Positions 13,501 to 26,231 of a stretch of DNA of 64,000 nucleotides are shown here, in pieces. The stretch is from Aphidius gifuensis. Lineage: Eukaryota; Arthropoda; Insecta; Hymenoptera; Braconidae. Both the position numbers and the translations under genes were made by a program. Positions within the stretch are counted from its first letter, which is position 1. Each line of letters opens with the position of its first letter. The DNA lies in NCBI RefSeq assembly GCF_014905175.1, contig NC_057792.1, forward strand, positions 1,364,001 to 1,428,000, given 5' to 3'. The notes beneath the pieces were generated by a model. That model saw only the letters and a program-made list of their open reading frames with translations. It had not been told where the DNA came from and did not search any database.

Positions 13501-15563
13501 TTTTTTTCAACTGTCCTATGCCTTTTTTTTGTCTTATTCTCACAACCCTCGTTACGTTTTTTTTTTTTGGCCCTATACACTTTTTTTTTTTTTGTCTCTC
13601 ATCTTTTTCCCTGGGGGGTGATTGAGAGAAAATTTCTTTGGGGACAGAAGACCAAAAAAATAAAACTGAAAAAGATTTAAAAAATAAAAAAAAAAAAAAA
13701 TCTTTGTGGACATCTTTGAACAGTTATTTTATTTTGTTTTTTATTATCCCTTGACAATTGTTTTTTTTATTTTTTTGTTTTAGTTTATTTCTTTTTTTTT
13801 TTTGTGTTTTATGATTTTTTTTTTTGTATAAAGCTTAACCAATGTGCTTGACTAGATATTGCAAATCACTACAGATACTGTGTGATTTTCATATTCGGAC
13901 CACACTTTATCAAACTGTCCTGTGAATTCGATCTGGTTTGTTCAAGCATCCCAACCCCAATTTTGATACATCCCCCTTGATATATACCTCAACAGTATTC
14001 AGCTCGTTACAGTTTGTCATTCTCCTCTTTCTATTTTCTCTCTGCTCCTCTCTTTTTCTCTCTCGTCACTTATGCAACATATATAATACCTGATGCTTGT
14101 ATTTACATTGTAAACTCGTATTTCCATCAATATCGATTGAAAATATAAAAAAATTTTTTAAAAAATGGATAATAAACAATAAAAAATAAAATTGGAAATA
14201 TCCACTGCTATCATTCTTTTGACAACCATAAAATAAAACAAAATCAAAAAAGTTTAAACAAAAAAAAAATAAAATTTGCATTAAAAAAAAATTATTTATA
14301 GGTATTTTAATTTTAATTTTTAAATAAATTAATTATTTGATAATGATTTTTACAAAAATAATTATATCAAAAATTAAATAAACACACAAGATTAATTTAA
14401 AATACGATTGAGTTGATTCACGAATAAAAAACGAAAGCAAAAAAAAAATAAAAAATAGTGTGTATAGATATATAGATTGAGTGTGGGAGTTTGATTGTCA
14501 GTACAAGTACCAATAGTTGTCAGTTGGAATGGCCATTCGAACACGTGAGGGTTGTGGTTGAAATATCGGATAATGAACGCGAGAATTTTCGCTAGATATA
14601 TATACACGTATCATTGAAAATGAGATAGAGTATATACAGAGGGTATAGTAAAAGTGATGGACAAAGAGATATACATATATATAAAATTGAAGAGGGTTAT
14701 TCACGTGTAGGCAAGCGCATGAGCTAAAAGTGATGATCCTCCAGCAAGTGTCATATGTATGAGGGATGAAGAGAAAATGTCAGTTGAGCTGTGGTAAAGA
14801 GAGAAAGAGAGAGAGAAGAGAAGTTTGGTTAAAAAAAAAAGGGATAAAGGGAGGAGAATGGGGTGGCTTACATTATTCGTGATAACGAGCTGCGAATGAA
14901 ACGACAAACAACAACGACAAACCATCCAACCATCCTCTTTACTCTTCCGATTTTCTCATTCTCCTGTTATCAGGCCAAATATATTTATTTTTTTTCTCTA
15001 TTTTTTTACTCACTCACCCTCTATTTCTGTCTGTCTCTTTCGATCATTTTGCTTCACTTTATCTCATGCCCTGCCATTCAATGTTAACTGGTGTTTCACG
15101 GGCCGCGAGAAATTTATGTGCGTACGATGAATCGTTGCGCGTTATGTGTATCGAGCTGTAACAACGCATTTGCCATACACAATAGCCTAGAGATATCGTC
15201 TGTGCAATATACATATCAAAAATTTTCATCAACACTGTGCTGCTGCTACTACTACCACTACTACTGATATTACTACTGCTACTGCTACTTTTGAATCGAA
15301 CCATCAACTAGGTTCAATACCTTTATTTCAACACTTGTATATATATATTATATATATTTATCCACTCTGTATACATGTATGCTTAATTCTTGTTTGTAAT
15401 GTATATCCTGTGTGGTCCTCTCTAATTAGCCTAATTAACCAAATTAGTTATGTTTAAGCTCAATTTAATAAGCTTTCTAATCCTATTATTTCATCTTATT
15501 TTATTATACAATATATATTTTATATTTTTATTGGAATATTTAATTATTTGGTAATCGAAAAAT
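10576..15563. other. AT-rich desert with GC-richer islands
   Basis: No gene recognised. Most open frames come from long T or A runs and code Phe/Leu/Lys-rich strings. Less AT-rich islands are seen at about 11090-11185 and 15070-15310. The second holds a CTG/CTA/CCA trinucleotide tract (about 15239-15291) and on the minus strand an open frame beginning with a serine-rich repeat. Neither island shows a known domain. Confidence 0.45.
15239..15291. repeat. imperfect CTA/CTG trinucleotide tract
   Basis: A run of CTG, CTA and CCA triplets interrupted by GATATTA. Read on the minus strand it encodes serine-rich repeats within an 82-codon open frame (15059-15307). Simple-sequence expansion explains it without requiring a gene. 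Confidence 0.7.
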
Positions 15564-15680
15564 TAAGTAGAAATATCAATAATTAGTCAGACAATTTTAA
15601 ATTAATGTTATTAAAATAAATCAATCATTTAATTTATTATAATTTAAAATTGTCTGATTAATTATTGATATTTTTACTTA
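15564..15680. repeat. 117-bp inverted repeat (hairpin)
   Basis: Left arm 15564-15602 and right arm 15641-15680 are reverse complements over about 40 bp with two mismatches, separated by about 38 bp. The arms share the block ATATCAATAATTA and the block CAGACAATTTTAAATT. It could be a tiny MITE remnant or a transcript hairpin; there is no clear target duplication. Confidence 0.75.
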
Positions 15681-15936
15681 AGAATTAAATTTTTTGTTTT
15701 ATTATTTATTAAAATTAAATTCAAGTTGATGTATTTTTTTGAATATAATTTTGAGAAATCTTCTTTATATAAAAAGGACAAACATCATCGGTCTTCCGGA
15801 CATTTGATTGGTCATTGTTTTTTTCTCACTTACTCTCATACGAATTTCATTCTGTTTGCCTTTTTCTATTATTTTTTTATTTATTACGTTAGCAACGAAA
15901 AAACAACAAAAAAAAGCGAGTAAACAAAATTTTTTT
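15681..15936. other. AT-rich spacer
   Basis: Between the hairpin and the 152-bp array. It holds a short GC-richer block (TCATCGGTCTTCCGGACATT, about 15786-15805) that I cannot assign. No gene recognised. If the array belongs to a larger transposon, its 5' end could lie in this spacer. Confidence 0.4.
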
Positions 15937-16830
15937 TGATATTTTTTATTTTTTTTTTTTTAAAATTCAAATATTAAGCTAGCACAACTTTTTCAATAAT
16001 CATCGGATCTCGATGCAATTGGGCTTAAAATTTTGTGCGAATTATGTGTTTTTTATGTGTGAAGAAATAAATTTGAAAGAAAATTTTTTTAAATATTTTC
16101 TATATTTTTTTTCAAAAATTTAAATATTAAGCTAGCACAACTTTTTTAATAATCATCGGATCTCGATGCAATTGGGCTTAAAATTTTGTGCGAATTATGT
16201 GTTTTTTTTGTGTGAAGAAATAAATTTGAAAGAAAATTTTTTTAAATATTTTTTATATTTTTTTTAAAAATTTACATATTAAGCTAGCACAACTTTTTCA
16301 ATAATCATCGGATCTTAATGCAATTGGGCTCAAAATTTTGTGCGAATTATGTGTTTTTTATGTGTGAAGAAATAATTCAAAAACAAAATTTTTTTAAATA
16401 TTTTTTATATTTTTTTTTAAAATTTACATATTAAGCTAGCACAACTTTCTCAATAATCATCGGATCTCGATGCAATTGGGCTCAAAATTTTGTGCGAATT
16501 ATGTGTTTTTCATGTGTGAAGAAATAAATTTGAAAGAAAATTTTTTTAAATATTTTTTATATTTTTTTTTAAAATTGACATATTAAGCTAGCACAACTTT
16601 TTCAATAATCATCGGATCTTAATGCAATTGGGCTCAAAATTTTGTGCGAATTATGTGTTTTTTATGTGTGAAGAAAGAATTTAAAAACAAAATTTTTTAA
16701 AATTTTTTTTTTTAAAATTGACATATTAAGGTAGCACAACTTTTTCAGTAAACATTCAATCTTGATGTTATTAGACTAAAAATTACGTGTGAATTATGTG
16801 TGATTTATGTGAAAATAAATAAATTAAAAA
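15937..16830 (+). repeat. 152-bp tandem repeat array, six copies
   Basis: The core AAGCTAGCACAACTT recurs at 15976, 16129, 16281, 16433, 16585 and, altered to AAGGTAGC, at 16728. Periods are 153, 152, 152, 152 and 143 bp. Each unit carries ATAATCATCGGATCT, GCAATTGGGCT, TTTTGTGCGAATTATGTGT and a T-rich tail. The last copy is the most diverged, as expected at an array edge. No coding potential is apparent. Confidence 0.9.
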
Positions 16831-16926
16831 AATTTTTCGTCAATTTATTCATTCTTTTTTTTTTCATGATAATACTTGTGTTTATAAAATCAATGAACAA
16901 TGAACCTTTTAGAAGGTATAGATACA

Positions 16927-16943
16927 GGCGCGCGTAGCGCGCC
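16927..16943. other. perfect GC hairpin, 7-bp arms, GTA loop
   Basis: GGCGCGC, GTA, GCGCGCC: a perfect stem of only G and C in an AT-rich region, about 100 bp past the 152-bp array. Short GC hairpins near the 3' end, behind internal tandem repeats, are typical of Helitron/Helentron-type elements. However, no clear CTRR-T terminus follows (the next bases are AATGTGCTTGT), so this assignment is tentative. Confidence 0.6.
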
Positions 16944-17561
16944 AATGTGCTTGTAATATAAATAAGTAAAATATAAATATCACATTAAATTATCAATCAC
17001 TGTGAGGATATTTACATGGTATAATGATGCCTTATTCATACCTCAAATGATCCACAATCCAATGCAATCAAGTCCAATTACTAATTAAGTCCAATTACGT
17101 TATTAGATTGTATCAAATTGTACTCTCTATATATATCACACAGTATATAATTTGAACCTATATATTGATATGTTCAAATCGACACAATCCATGTATAATT
17201 GTAATTACTAATTACACATGATATCTATTAATTTTGTACGTCCATATAATGTACAACAATCATATGTCTATCATCATTATTATATAAAAATTATTTAGCC
17301 TCAAAAATATATATATAAAAATAACAAAATAATTAATGATTTTTCCTTAAGCTTTGTTATTTATTTGAGGTATCATTTAAGCCATGATTTTCTGAGATTA
17401 TATTCAATATATTAAACGTAATTTGTTTGTGTTTCAAAGCTTCAATCCATAATCCATGTGAATAACAAAGTACATAGTTGATGATGATAATGATGATTAT
17501 GTATGAAACTTGTTGACCATTATATTTATAAAAGTACAAAGATAAATATTAGACAAAATAT
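16944..17561. other. AT-rich non-coding stretch
   Basis: No gene recognised. A short direct repeat (AAGTCCAATTAC) lies at about 17069-17098. If a Helitron-type element ends here, its 3' boundary would be within the first 20 bp. Confidence 0.4.
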
Positions 17562-17665
17562 AGCCGGATGAATATTTGGTGTGGTATAACGGTAATGAGT
17601 GTGTTACCACTTCTCTTGTTGCACAGTGAGATGATGAATGAACGGATTGACAATTATATCCGGCT
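17562..17665. other. 104-bp segment bounded by 8-bp inverted ends
   Basis: AGCCGGAT at 17562-17569 is mirrored by ATCCGGCT at 17658-17665. Just inside the left end is GTGGTATAACGGTAA, which resembles a tRNA D-arm/A box. The acceptor-like ends plus A-box-like block suggest a degenerate tRNA relic, but no proper B box is present and there are about 11 extra bases before the A box. It may be chance. Confidence 0.2.
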
Positions 17666-19706
17666 TTAAAATCACGCTTCGTAAACCATACATGCTCAAA
17701 TGATGTTCATCATTCAAGCATGACTAGTTTTGTCATTTCAGTTTGCATTGAAAATTTTCAAACTGCAATAGACAGTATAAAATGAAATCGAGAGACAAGA
17801 GAATATATCGACATTTCAAATTGGCCATTACTCGATTCAAATCCAATTGGCTGTATCGGTATCAATGGCCCCTCTGGTACACTGCTTATCTGTACTATAA
17901 AATATATGACTGCACACATACAAGCCTAACAAAAATTTGAAATATCTATTTTTCTTTTTTTTTTTTATTAAATTAATTTTTTTTTATTGTTTTATTTATT
18001 ACCAAAATTGATAGGTAATTTTGTAATGAATTATTTTGATATGTTATCTTGACTTTTGTTGAAATAATCAATGAAAAAAGTTTTTCAAAGTATGTGTTAG
18101 TAATTTAGCATGCAACACATAATATATTTGTAATTTGTGAGCACACATGTGTGTTTATATATCGTGTACATATTTCATACAAACTTGTGATCATGTTTAA
18201 TTTTGTAACGTGTGTTACCAAGTGTATACACGCAAGAGATGAGAATATATATGTATATGAGAAATAGTATAAAGAGGAAGAAGGATGAGGAATAAATTGA
18301 GGTGGGTTATAACGATGGTTAGCCCACGGCTTGAGCGTCGAAGCATGAAATTACCCTCGAATATACCATAGACCTGTTAGCTGGTTTTATCCTGCTGCAA
18401 CGATTACCAAGTGAACAGACACTCATATGTGCTCATCTACTGAATTTTCATCCTTTTCATCTATCCACAGTTATACACACATATATACATTTGTAAATTC
18501 ATGTTGAAATTCTGTATATGGAAAATTTTAAACGAGTAATTGGCTGGCCACAATTATTTTTTATCGTTCAACAATTACCCGTGAGAAGAGACTTTACTTT
18601 ATACTTGTTTGTACTAGTAGTACTATCCCATTTGGGTCAGACAATTTTTATTTTTAAACTCAATTTTCCATGTTTTATTTTATTTTATTTTTTGTTATCG
18701 CGGTGGACTCGGTGGACTTGCACTGTGGCTGATAATAATCCAGCTTCAATAGTATGATTTTAATCTAAAACAAGAATATTTTTAGAAATGTAATTTCGGG
18801 TTTATATGTGTGGCGATATCTAAATTGCAAATTGAACTGAATATTATTGGTTCATATTTTCTATATCTCATTTATTTTATAAATAAAAAATTGACACTGA
18901 ATTTTTTATTTATTTAATTAATCAATTTATTTTTTTTTTATTTGTATTCGCAGCTATATGGAAAATTATATTTCTCGATTTTTATAAGGTTTTATTTTTT
19001 CATTATATTATTATTATATTATTGCGCTGATGTAATATTCCTTGATTTCAATTGAACTTAATTAAAGTCACTTCGTGACGTGCAATATCATTGGATATAG
19101 CTGACGTGCTTGACTGAATGAAAATTCTGTAATTGGAATTTTCTATCTGTCTCTGTTTCCTTTATCTTCGCTGTATGAACAAAATTTTTATTTATGAAAT
19201 TTTTATATTGAAAAGTTTTTTGTTTTTATAAATTATTAAAATTTAAATTAAAAATAAATAATTTATATTTTTCAAATATATGTCGACAGTTTTAAAAATA
19301 ATTTTTTATATAATTTATGAAGAATAAAAAAATGTCAATAGAAATAAATAAATGTGCAAGTATCAAATGTAATAAAATATAAACTTGTAGAGTTGAGAAA
19401 AAATATACGATTCAATTAATAATGTTCGAATAAAGTGCACTCTGAATGGTGGTCGTGTATCGAGTGTATTATTAGAAAAAATGGTGAGTGCATGTTTCCA
19501 AAAGGAAATAAAAAAACACAACTAAATAAAAGATGGTAGAAAATAAGTTGAAAAGATAAACGAGGGGCCATTGATAAGTGCGAGAGGAAAATATAAGAAA
19601 AGAGTGATGGAAAAACAAAAAAAAAAAAAAAAAACTAGAAAGAGAAAAGTACAGAGAAAAAATATATAATAAAAAAAAATAAAACGGAAATAAAAAAAAT
19701 AAGAAA

Positions 19707-19961
19707 ATGAGTCGTGCAGTTGTAAGAACCGGTAACGATCTCCCAACGGGTGTCGAACAAAACGGGATGGAAGACGATGAAGATGGTGATAAACAAGAAG
19801 AAGGTGGCGGAAGTATCAGAGACAAAATAAAAATAAAATCAATTGGCTTGGAAAATAAAAAAAAAAATAAAAGAACCAAACTTGTGTCTTTCGGCAAAAA
19901 AAAAAAAATAAGAAAAATAATATTTAAAAAAAATAAAACTACTGTGCTTAGTGCTACTTAA
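19707..19961 (+). other. weak open frame, unrecognised
   Basis: An 84-codon frame starting with ATG. Its first 35 codons use mixed bases unlike the surrounding A-runs and give an acidic segment (about GMEDDEDGDKQEEGGG); the rest is a lysine-rich string from poly-A. No domain is recognised. GTAAGA shortly after the start could act as a splice donor. It may be a relic, an exon of an unseen gene, or chance. Confidence 0.12.
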
Positions 19962-20128
19962 CAGCTACTAATATTTTACAATAAATCGTCAATTTTTCTC
20001 GCTTATGATCCGTCTGTAAATCACAAGCTGTGGTTGCTCTTTTTTTTCTCTCAATCATCCCCATAACCGACTCTTGTTTTTTTTATTTTTTACTGATTTT
20101 TTTTCTCCCTCTTTCATCCCTTTGGTAG

Positions 20129-20313
20129 GCTGGAATGAGGTAGTTCGTGTATATGCTCGACTGCTCGTGAACGATGCACTCATAAATTTTAAAATAAAAA
20201 AAAATCCAAACCAACTAATGGGGTCAGAAAAGGATGACATGCTTGCAAAGTTAAAGCAGGAATCTATGAAAAAAAAAACAAGCGAAAACGAGAAAAATTT
20301 TTATTCAAAATAA
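20129..20313 (+). other. possible exon after a good acceptor-like site, unrecognised
   Basis: A pyrimidine-rich run ending in TTTGGTAG (AG at 20127-20128) is a good match to a 3' splice site. The frame after it reads WNEVVRVYARLLVNDALINF, then lysine-rich residues to a stop at 20313. The first 20 residues have ordinary composition. No family is recognised, no partner exon is visible, and T-rich AG sites are common here, so support is weak. Confidence 0.12.
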
Positions 20314-23300
20314 TATAAATAATGTAAAAAAAAAAATGCATATATGCAACCAACTGATATGAAATATATACGAAGAACGAAAGGGGTTAGATAAATCGAA
20401 AAAAGATTCTTTTTTTTTATTTTTTCGACGACCCGTATTATTGAGTTTACCTTTGACCGATTTTTTCATGTTTCATTTGTTTTTTTTTTTTTTATATATT
20501 TGTTTATTAGATTTTTACAAATATCGATAGCAATATTTTTTATTAACGACATTTATTTTTTACAATTTTATATACAATATATTTTTTATATATATTAAAT
20601 AAAATTATCACTTAAATTTAGTTGAAAAAAAAATACGCAGTTGTCAGTATCTTTAAAAATATTATGTAAAAAAGAAAGAAGAAAAAAAAAAAATATTGAC
20701 AGTAGATAGTTGAGAGTATAGTGTCAAATATGACAGTGAAATGAAAAAAGCAAAAAAATTTAGTAAAAATATTGTAAAACGTTTTTGAGATAAGGGTTAA
20801 AATGGGGCTGAGCTTTTGGATAGAGACAGATGACTGATGATTGCTGACTCTACTACTGGCAAGAATATATCTGAGAAATATATTTATGATCAAGGCCCAT
20901 CCCCAAAAGACAAATAAAAAAATACTTTTCATTCTTATAAGGTTATGATGTTGTCTAACTATGACTTGGCACTTGATTTTGTTTATGTCCATACACTTCA
21001 TCGATCATTCCTTGGCTTTGCAGATTACTCAAACCAAGCATATCATGTTTTATACGCTCTACTGAAACAACAACCAATCATCCCCTATTTTTATTTTTAT
21101 TTTCAACTTCAATTTCACGCTCACAACATACTCATTCTATTTTTTTTTTTTTTTAACCTTTGATCTTTTTTTCGCTCTGACAATTTACTCATCAGCTTAC
21201 TGTGTCCAACTGATCCAACACAACCTGTTGGATCATCCTTTATTAACTATTCATTACGACATATAAAAAAGTCATTTATTTAAAATATTTTAATTTAATA
21301 TATAAACAAATGATAATTAAATATTTATGAGAAAAAATTTTTGTAGAATTTTTTTAAAAAATTTTTTTCATTAATTTATGTTGATAATATCATAGAGTTA
21401 TCTTTCAGTACATGTTGTTTATCTTCCCTCTCATGAAAATATGAAATAACATTTTTTTTTCTCTTTTATAATATCATAGTATGAAATTTTTTCATCTTTT
21501 TTTATGTCCCTCGTTTTTTTTTTTAAGGTTATTTATCTTTTTTTGTAGGTTTTAAATTATTCTTTATTGGGTCGTCATCCTCAACTCCTTGATGTTGCAT
21601 CTAAGCGACCACAAAACCTTGTTTTTTTTTTTAACCGCCTCATCAACCCTTGATTTTTTTTTATTTGTTATTCTTTACCACATACATCCCCCTTCTTGTT
21701 TACAACCCAACAAAGCTTGGAAAATATTTCTCATATATTTTCTCTGCTTTTCATTTTTTTATTATTATTTTATACTATTTTTTTTTTCAACAAATAATTC
21801 AACTAGTAGATTATTACAAAATGTATATAGAAAAAAAAATTACCAGAGATAAGTAAATGCTAAGAAGTTACATTTTCAAATAAGACTATATTTTTTATCC
21901 CAGATTAAAGCTCCATAAAAAAAAAAAGGAAAAAGCTCAAACAAAATACTTGGATATCGTAAAATTTTTAAAATAACCTATTTTTTTTTTACATATACTT
22001 TCTCTATTTTATAATGCAATATACGTCGAGATGAGTAACATGTATTTCCAGTGACAATAACTTGCATTTGGGCCCTGCGGGTGTTAAAAAAAAAAAAATG
22101 AAACCTTCCCCTATCTTTATGACTTTTTTTTTACTCACAGCTGAAATGATGATCCTGATTCTCTTCCAGGAATTGTTATGCTAAAACCAACGTAACATAA
22201 AACCAAAAGTAAAATAATATGAGATATATAAAGCATTGTAGAATAATAGAAGTGTAAAAAAAAAATGAAAAAAAAATAAATAAATAGGGATGAGCATAGG
22301 TGAGCCATGGGAGGTAGCATTATTTATCTCACTCTACTTTATTTTGTAAGCTCAAATAAAGTATATAATAATAATAATATAAATGTGGTATGAGATACTT
22401 TCATTCTCTTTTGGTGTTTTTAGAACAAAAACATTGAGACTTGTTGGTGTTGCCAGTGGTTTTTGTGGCTTTGTTACCAAAAATATATAACATCCCAGTT
22501 TTTGTATTAACATATTTATCCTTCTTGGTTGTCATACTACGCTGTCCCTTTAATCTACCAACTTTAGGTTGTTTGTTTGAAATTTAATAAAAAGATAAAT
22601 TTTTTTTTTTATGACACAATTGTAGATTACATTTTAAATAAAAATTTCTATATATTAAAATCTATGATAATACAATTTTTAGGGTGTAGAGGGTTAAACG
22701 AATCATATGCTTGAAATTTCAAAACTTTATGATATATATATTTTTAAATATTAATTTTCTTGTTATATAAATTTTTGAAAATTCAACTTTCGTGAAGAAT
22801 AGCGAAGCTAAAAGACATGATAAAATTTAAACGGGTTAGTTTTGTGGTTTTAAGAGAGAGTTAGCTTTTTGATTATAAAACGGTATTTTAATTTTTGTTC
22901 TCATGAATTATTGAAGTTTTTAAATGTACATAAGAAATTATATAAATGTAGTGATACTCAAAATGTTTTATTTTATAAATTTAAATTTTTGTTGATTTTT
23001 AAACCTTCATTATTTTCATTATAAAAAAAAATAAAAAAACAGTTATAAAAATTACATAAATGTTTTATAAAAAATTATTCTATATACAGAATAAAATTTT
23101 TATTTCGAGATTTTATTTTTATAAAAATTCTCCTTGGAAAACACATAAGTAGATATTTTTTAAATTTGTCAGGTAATTAGAGACATGTTTCAACTGTTCT
23201 CAAAAAAATTCTCATCATGATCCAAGCATTATTTATTGTTAAAAAAAATTAATTTCCATTTGCAGGCAATTATTCTTCATTGTTAAAAAATTTAAAGACC

Positions 23301-26216
23301 CATCTTCAAATAAACTCAAACCATTGGTCTCGTATCTTTTTAAAAAAATAATTTTTACATGATTTAATAATAAAATTTATATTTCATTTATATTCAAAAA
23401 TAATAAATAAAAAAAAACCAACTATTATTATTATTTAAATAATTGAACTGGAAATAATGGCTTGAGAATATTTTGATGAAAATATTTGTTTATTCGTGTG
23501 TATGAAAATACAAAATTTGTATTTTAAAATGTTAAAAAAAATTTATTATTTACATGAGGATATTCAAAAATTTTGTCCATATATTATAAAACAAAAAATA
23601 AATAAATAAATAATTTTGGGATGACATAATAATAGTGAAAATGTGGAGAATGTAATGCTGAGACCAAAAAGGGGATTCTCCAGAATTTTCATATCTGTAT
23701 ACGTGTATGTTTGCATGTCCATGTATTGGTCTATCGGTATTATAGCTTATTAAATTAAAGCAGAACCTCTAGTTTAATTTTCTTTCCTTTTTTTTATATT
23801 TCTATCTGCATTGTCCGGCTTATGTTTGTATGTGTTAAACCATCTGACAACTATTTGCTCATCTTTTTTTCATCCCTAACTTTCTACCAACACATATAAT
23901 TTACTTTACACACATAAAATTTAGTTGTATAAAATCTCGTTAATTTCCCAACGATTATTCGTATAACACCTACACCCCCTCAAACCTTGTTTCATCATAC
24001 AAAAAAAAAAAAAAAAAAGAAAGAGACACATTTGGCTGTATTTTATTAAAGGGTGGAGCTTTAATTTTCATCGGACAACATATCCACGATTAAAACAACA
24101 CGCTATATGTAAAATGTAAATATGAAATATCAACCCTTGGATGACACTGTCTCATTTTATTATAAATTCATTTTCAAACTATTTTTTTTTTCCATCTTAA
24201 ATATTGTATAGTATTGTGATTTTTTATTTATCGAGTTCTTTATTAATGCTTTGTTTTAAAAAAAAAATTTACTGTCTCGAAAGTTATGTTTTTTAATTTT
24301 TAATTTTATTCTTTTTTGTTTTGAATAATAAATTTAACGTTCCTTGTAAGATAGGAAACTTGATACTGAAATAAAATACCAATTATGTCTTGATAAAACA
24401 AGTTAAACCGATTATAATCATTTAGTTTTTATTTATTTTTATTTTTTTTTAAACAGTGAGTTATTTAGAGTTTAACAATATTTAAAAGCATGAAAGTCAG
24501 TATTTTTTTTCTTGTTAAAAAAGTTTTTTCGTGTATACGATGAAGTCAACAATTTTTTTATTTGATGTACTGCTATGAGTAGACATTTTACTGACGATGG
24601 AAATATGAGACTTTGTAGTTATAAAAAATAAAACAAGTTTGATTATGATTAATAGTAAAACACTGAGCTTTTATTTTATGTGATTTTGTATTTTATTTTA
24701 TATAGCTCGTGGTGTATTTGGTTGTGGACATGATGTATATATTTTCTTTATTGAAATTAAAATTTAAAATGTATTTCTCTATATGTATAAATTTACATCA
24801 CGTTGTGTTAATTGTAGAAACAATTTAACTTGTTTATAGAATAACTTGACAATGAGAAATACTGCTAACTAAGGAATAAACTTAAAGTAGTTTTAACAAG
24901 TTGATCGGTTGAGTAGCAAAACTATCTAAATATCTTAATTCAAATAATTATACAAAAACAACATTTAAACAATATTTACAAATTGAAAAAAAAAATATAT
25001 TAAAGTACTTACCAAGTGAGGGAATTTTTAATTGAACTGGACAATAAAATCTGTAACATAAAAAGCAAAAAAGAGTTTATTAATTTATCAAAATATACGT
25101 GATGAAAAATTTAATTTGTCATTTGAAAACGTAAATGTATAGTGACACAAAAATAAATTAAAGTATCAAAGCCCATTTTGAAAATATATATATTTATTTT
25201 GAATATTTATAATAATTTTCACAATACAATCTGTCATGTTAACTCACAACTACACGCGAATATTCCTGGAATTAATTATCCCAGTCGCTAACATGGTAAT
25301 GAATCACTCTGTAAAGATAATAGAAGTGAACAAGGACAATGTGTACATACGAGTGATAGGGTACGTAATAGATCAGACATATTCAGTCTAGTGAGAACAT
25401 AAATTTTAAATAATGAAATAGCGAGATGAGTGTGAATGAAAAAATGAATAAAATAAAATGTGACAATGAAAAAAATTATAAAAAAATTTAATTGAGTCAT
25501 AAATATACAATAATCTAAATATTTTACAATGGAAAAAATACAAATTAAAGTTTAAAAAAATACTACAACTAATATATTATTAATAATAATTATAAATTTT
25601 ATTTAAAACAGATTTTTTTTATAAAATTTATATTTTTTCTTATTATTCTTATAAAATATAATTTTTATATACATTTTTAATAAAATTCCAGCTTAAAAAA
25701 ACAAATAAAAATGTTGAAAATTAAATGTTAAATTTTTGTCAAATATTAAATCTACATTTGCTTTGAATATTAAAATAAAAATTTCATTTTAACACATAAA
25801 AAATGTTATTAAAAAAAAAAAAAACAAATAAGAAATAAATGTAAAATAGAAATATTTTTAAAAATAAATTTTCCAATTTGCACAAAAAAAAAAAATAAAT
25901 GTTGATTTAACTTTAATAAAAAATATATTAAATTTTTTTAAATGTTAAAATTGTCATTCAAAAAAAAAAAGAAAGAAAATTAGAATTTACATTTATTTTT
26001 TTTGCTTGTTTAGTAAACTTAAATATTACATGTTAAAAAAATAAAAGAGTGAAGTTAAACAAATCATGATATTCGGGGCGTATTTGTACAAGAAAAGACA
26101 GTCTACTATGTCTTTTAAAACTCACTAAAATTTCAACTAAATTATGCAGTTTAACTCACTGCTTCGGGTTCAATGTTAACATCTTCAATGTAAATGAATA
26201 TTTTCAAAGAATAAAA

Positions 26217-26231
26217 TGTGTGTGTGTGTGT
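26217..26231. repeat. GT dinucleotide microsatellite
   Basis: Seven or so GT/TG repeats directly readable; no function implied. Confidence 0.85.

Noticed and set aside
15285..15299. Good B-box-like GGTTCGATTC on the minus strand
   Set aside because: No A box at tRNA distance and no cloverleaf around it.
19472..19897. Longest open frame in the window (141 codons, minus strand)
   Set aside because: It is almost entirely Phe/Leu/Ser from the complement of A-rich sequence, with no domain or plausible topology.
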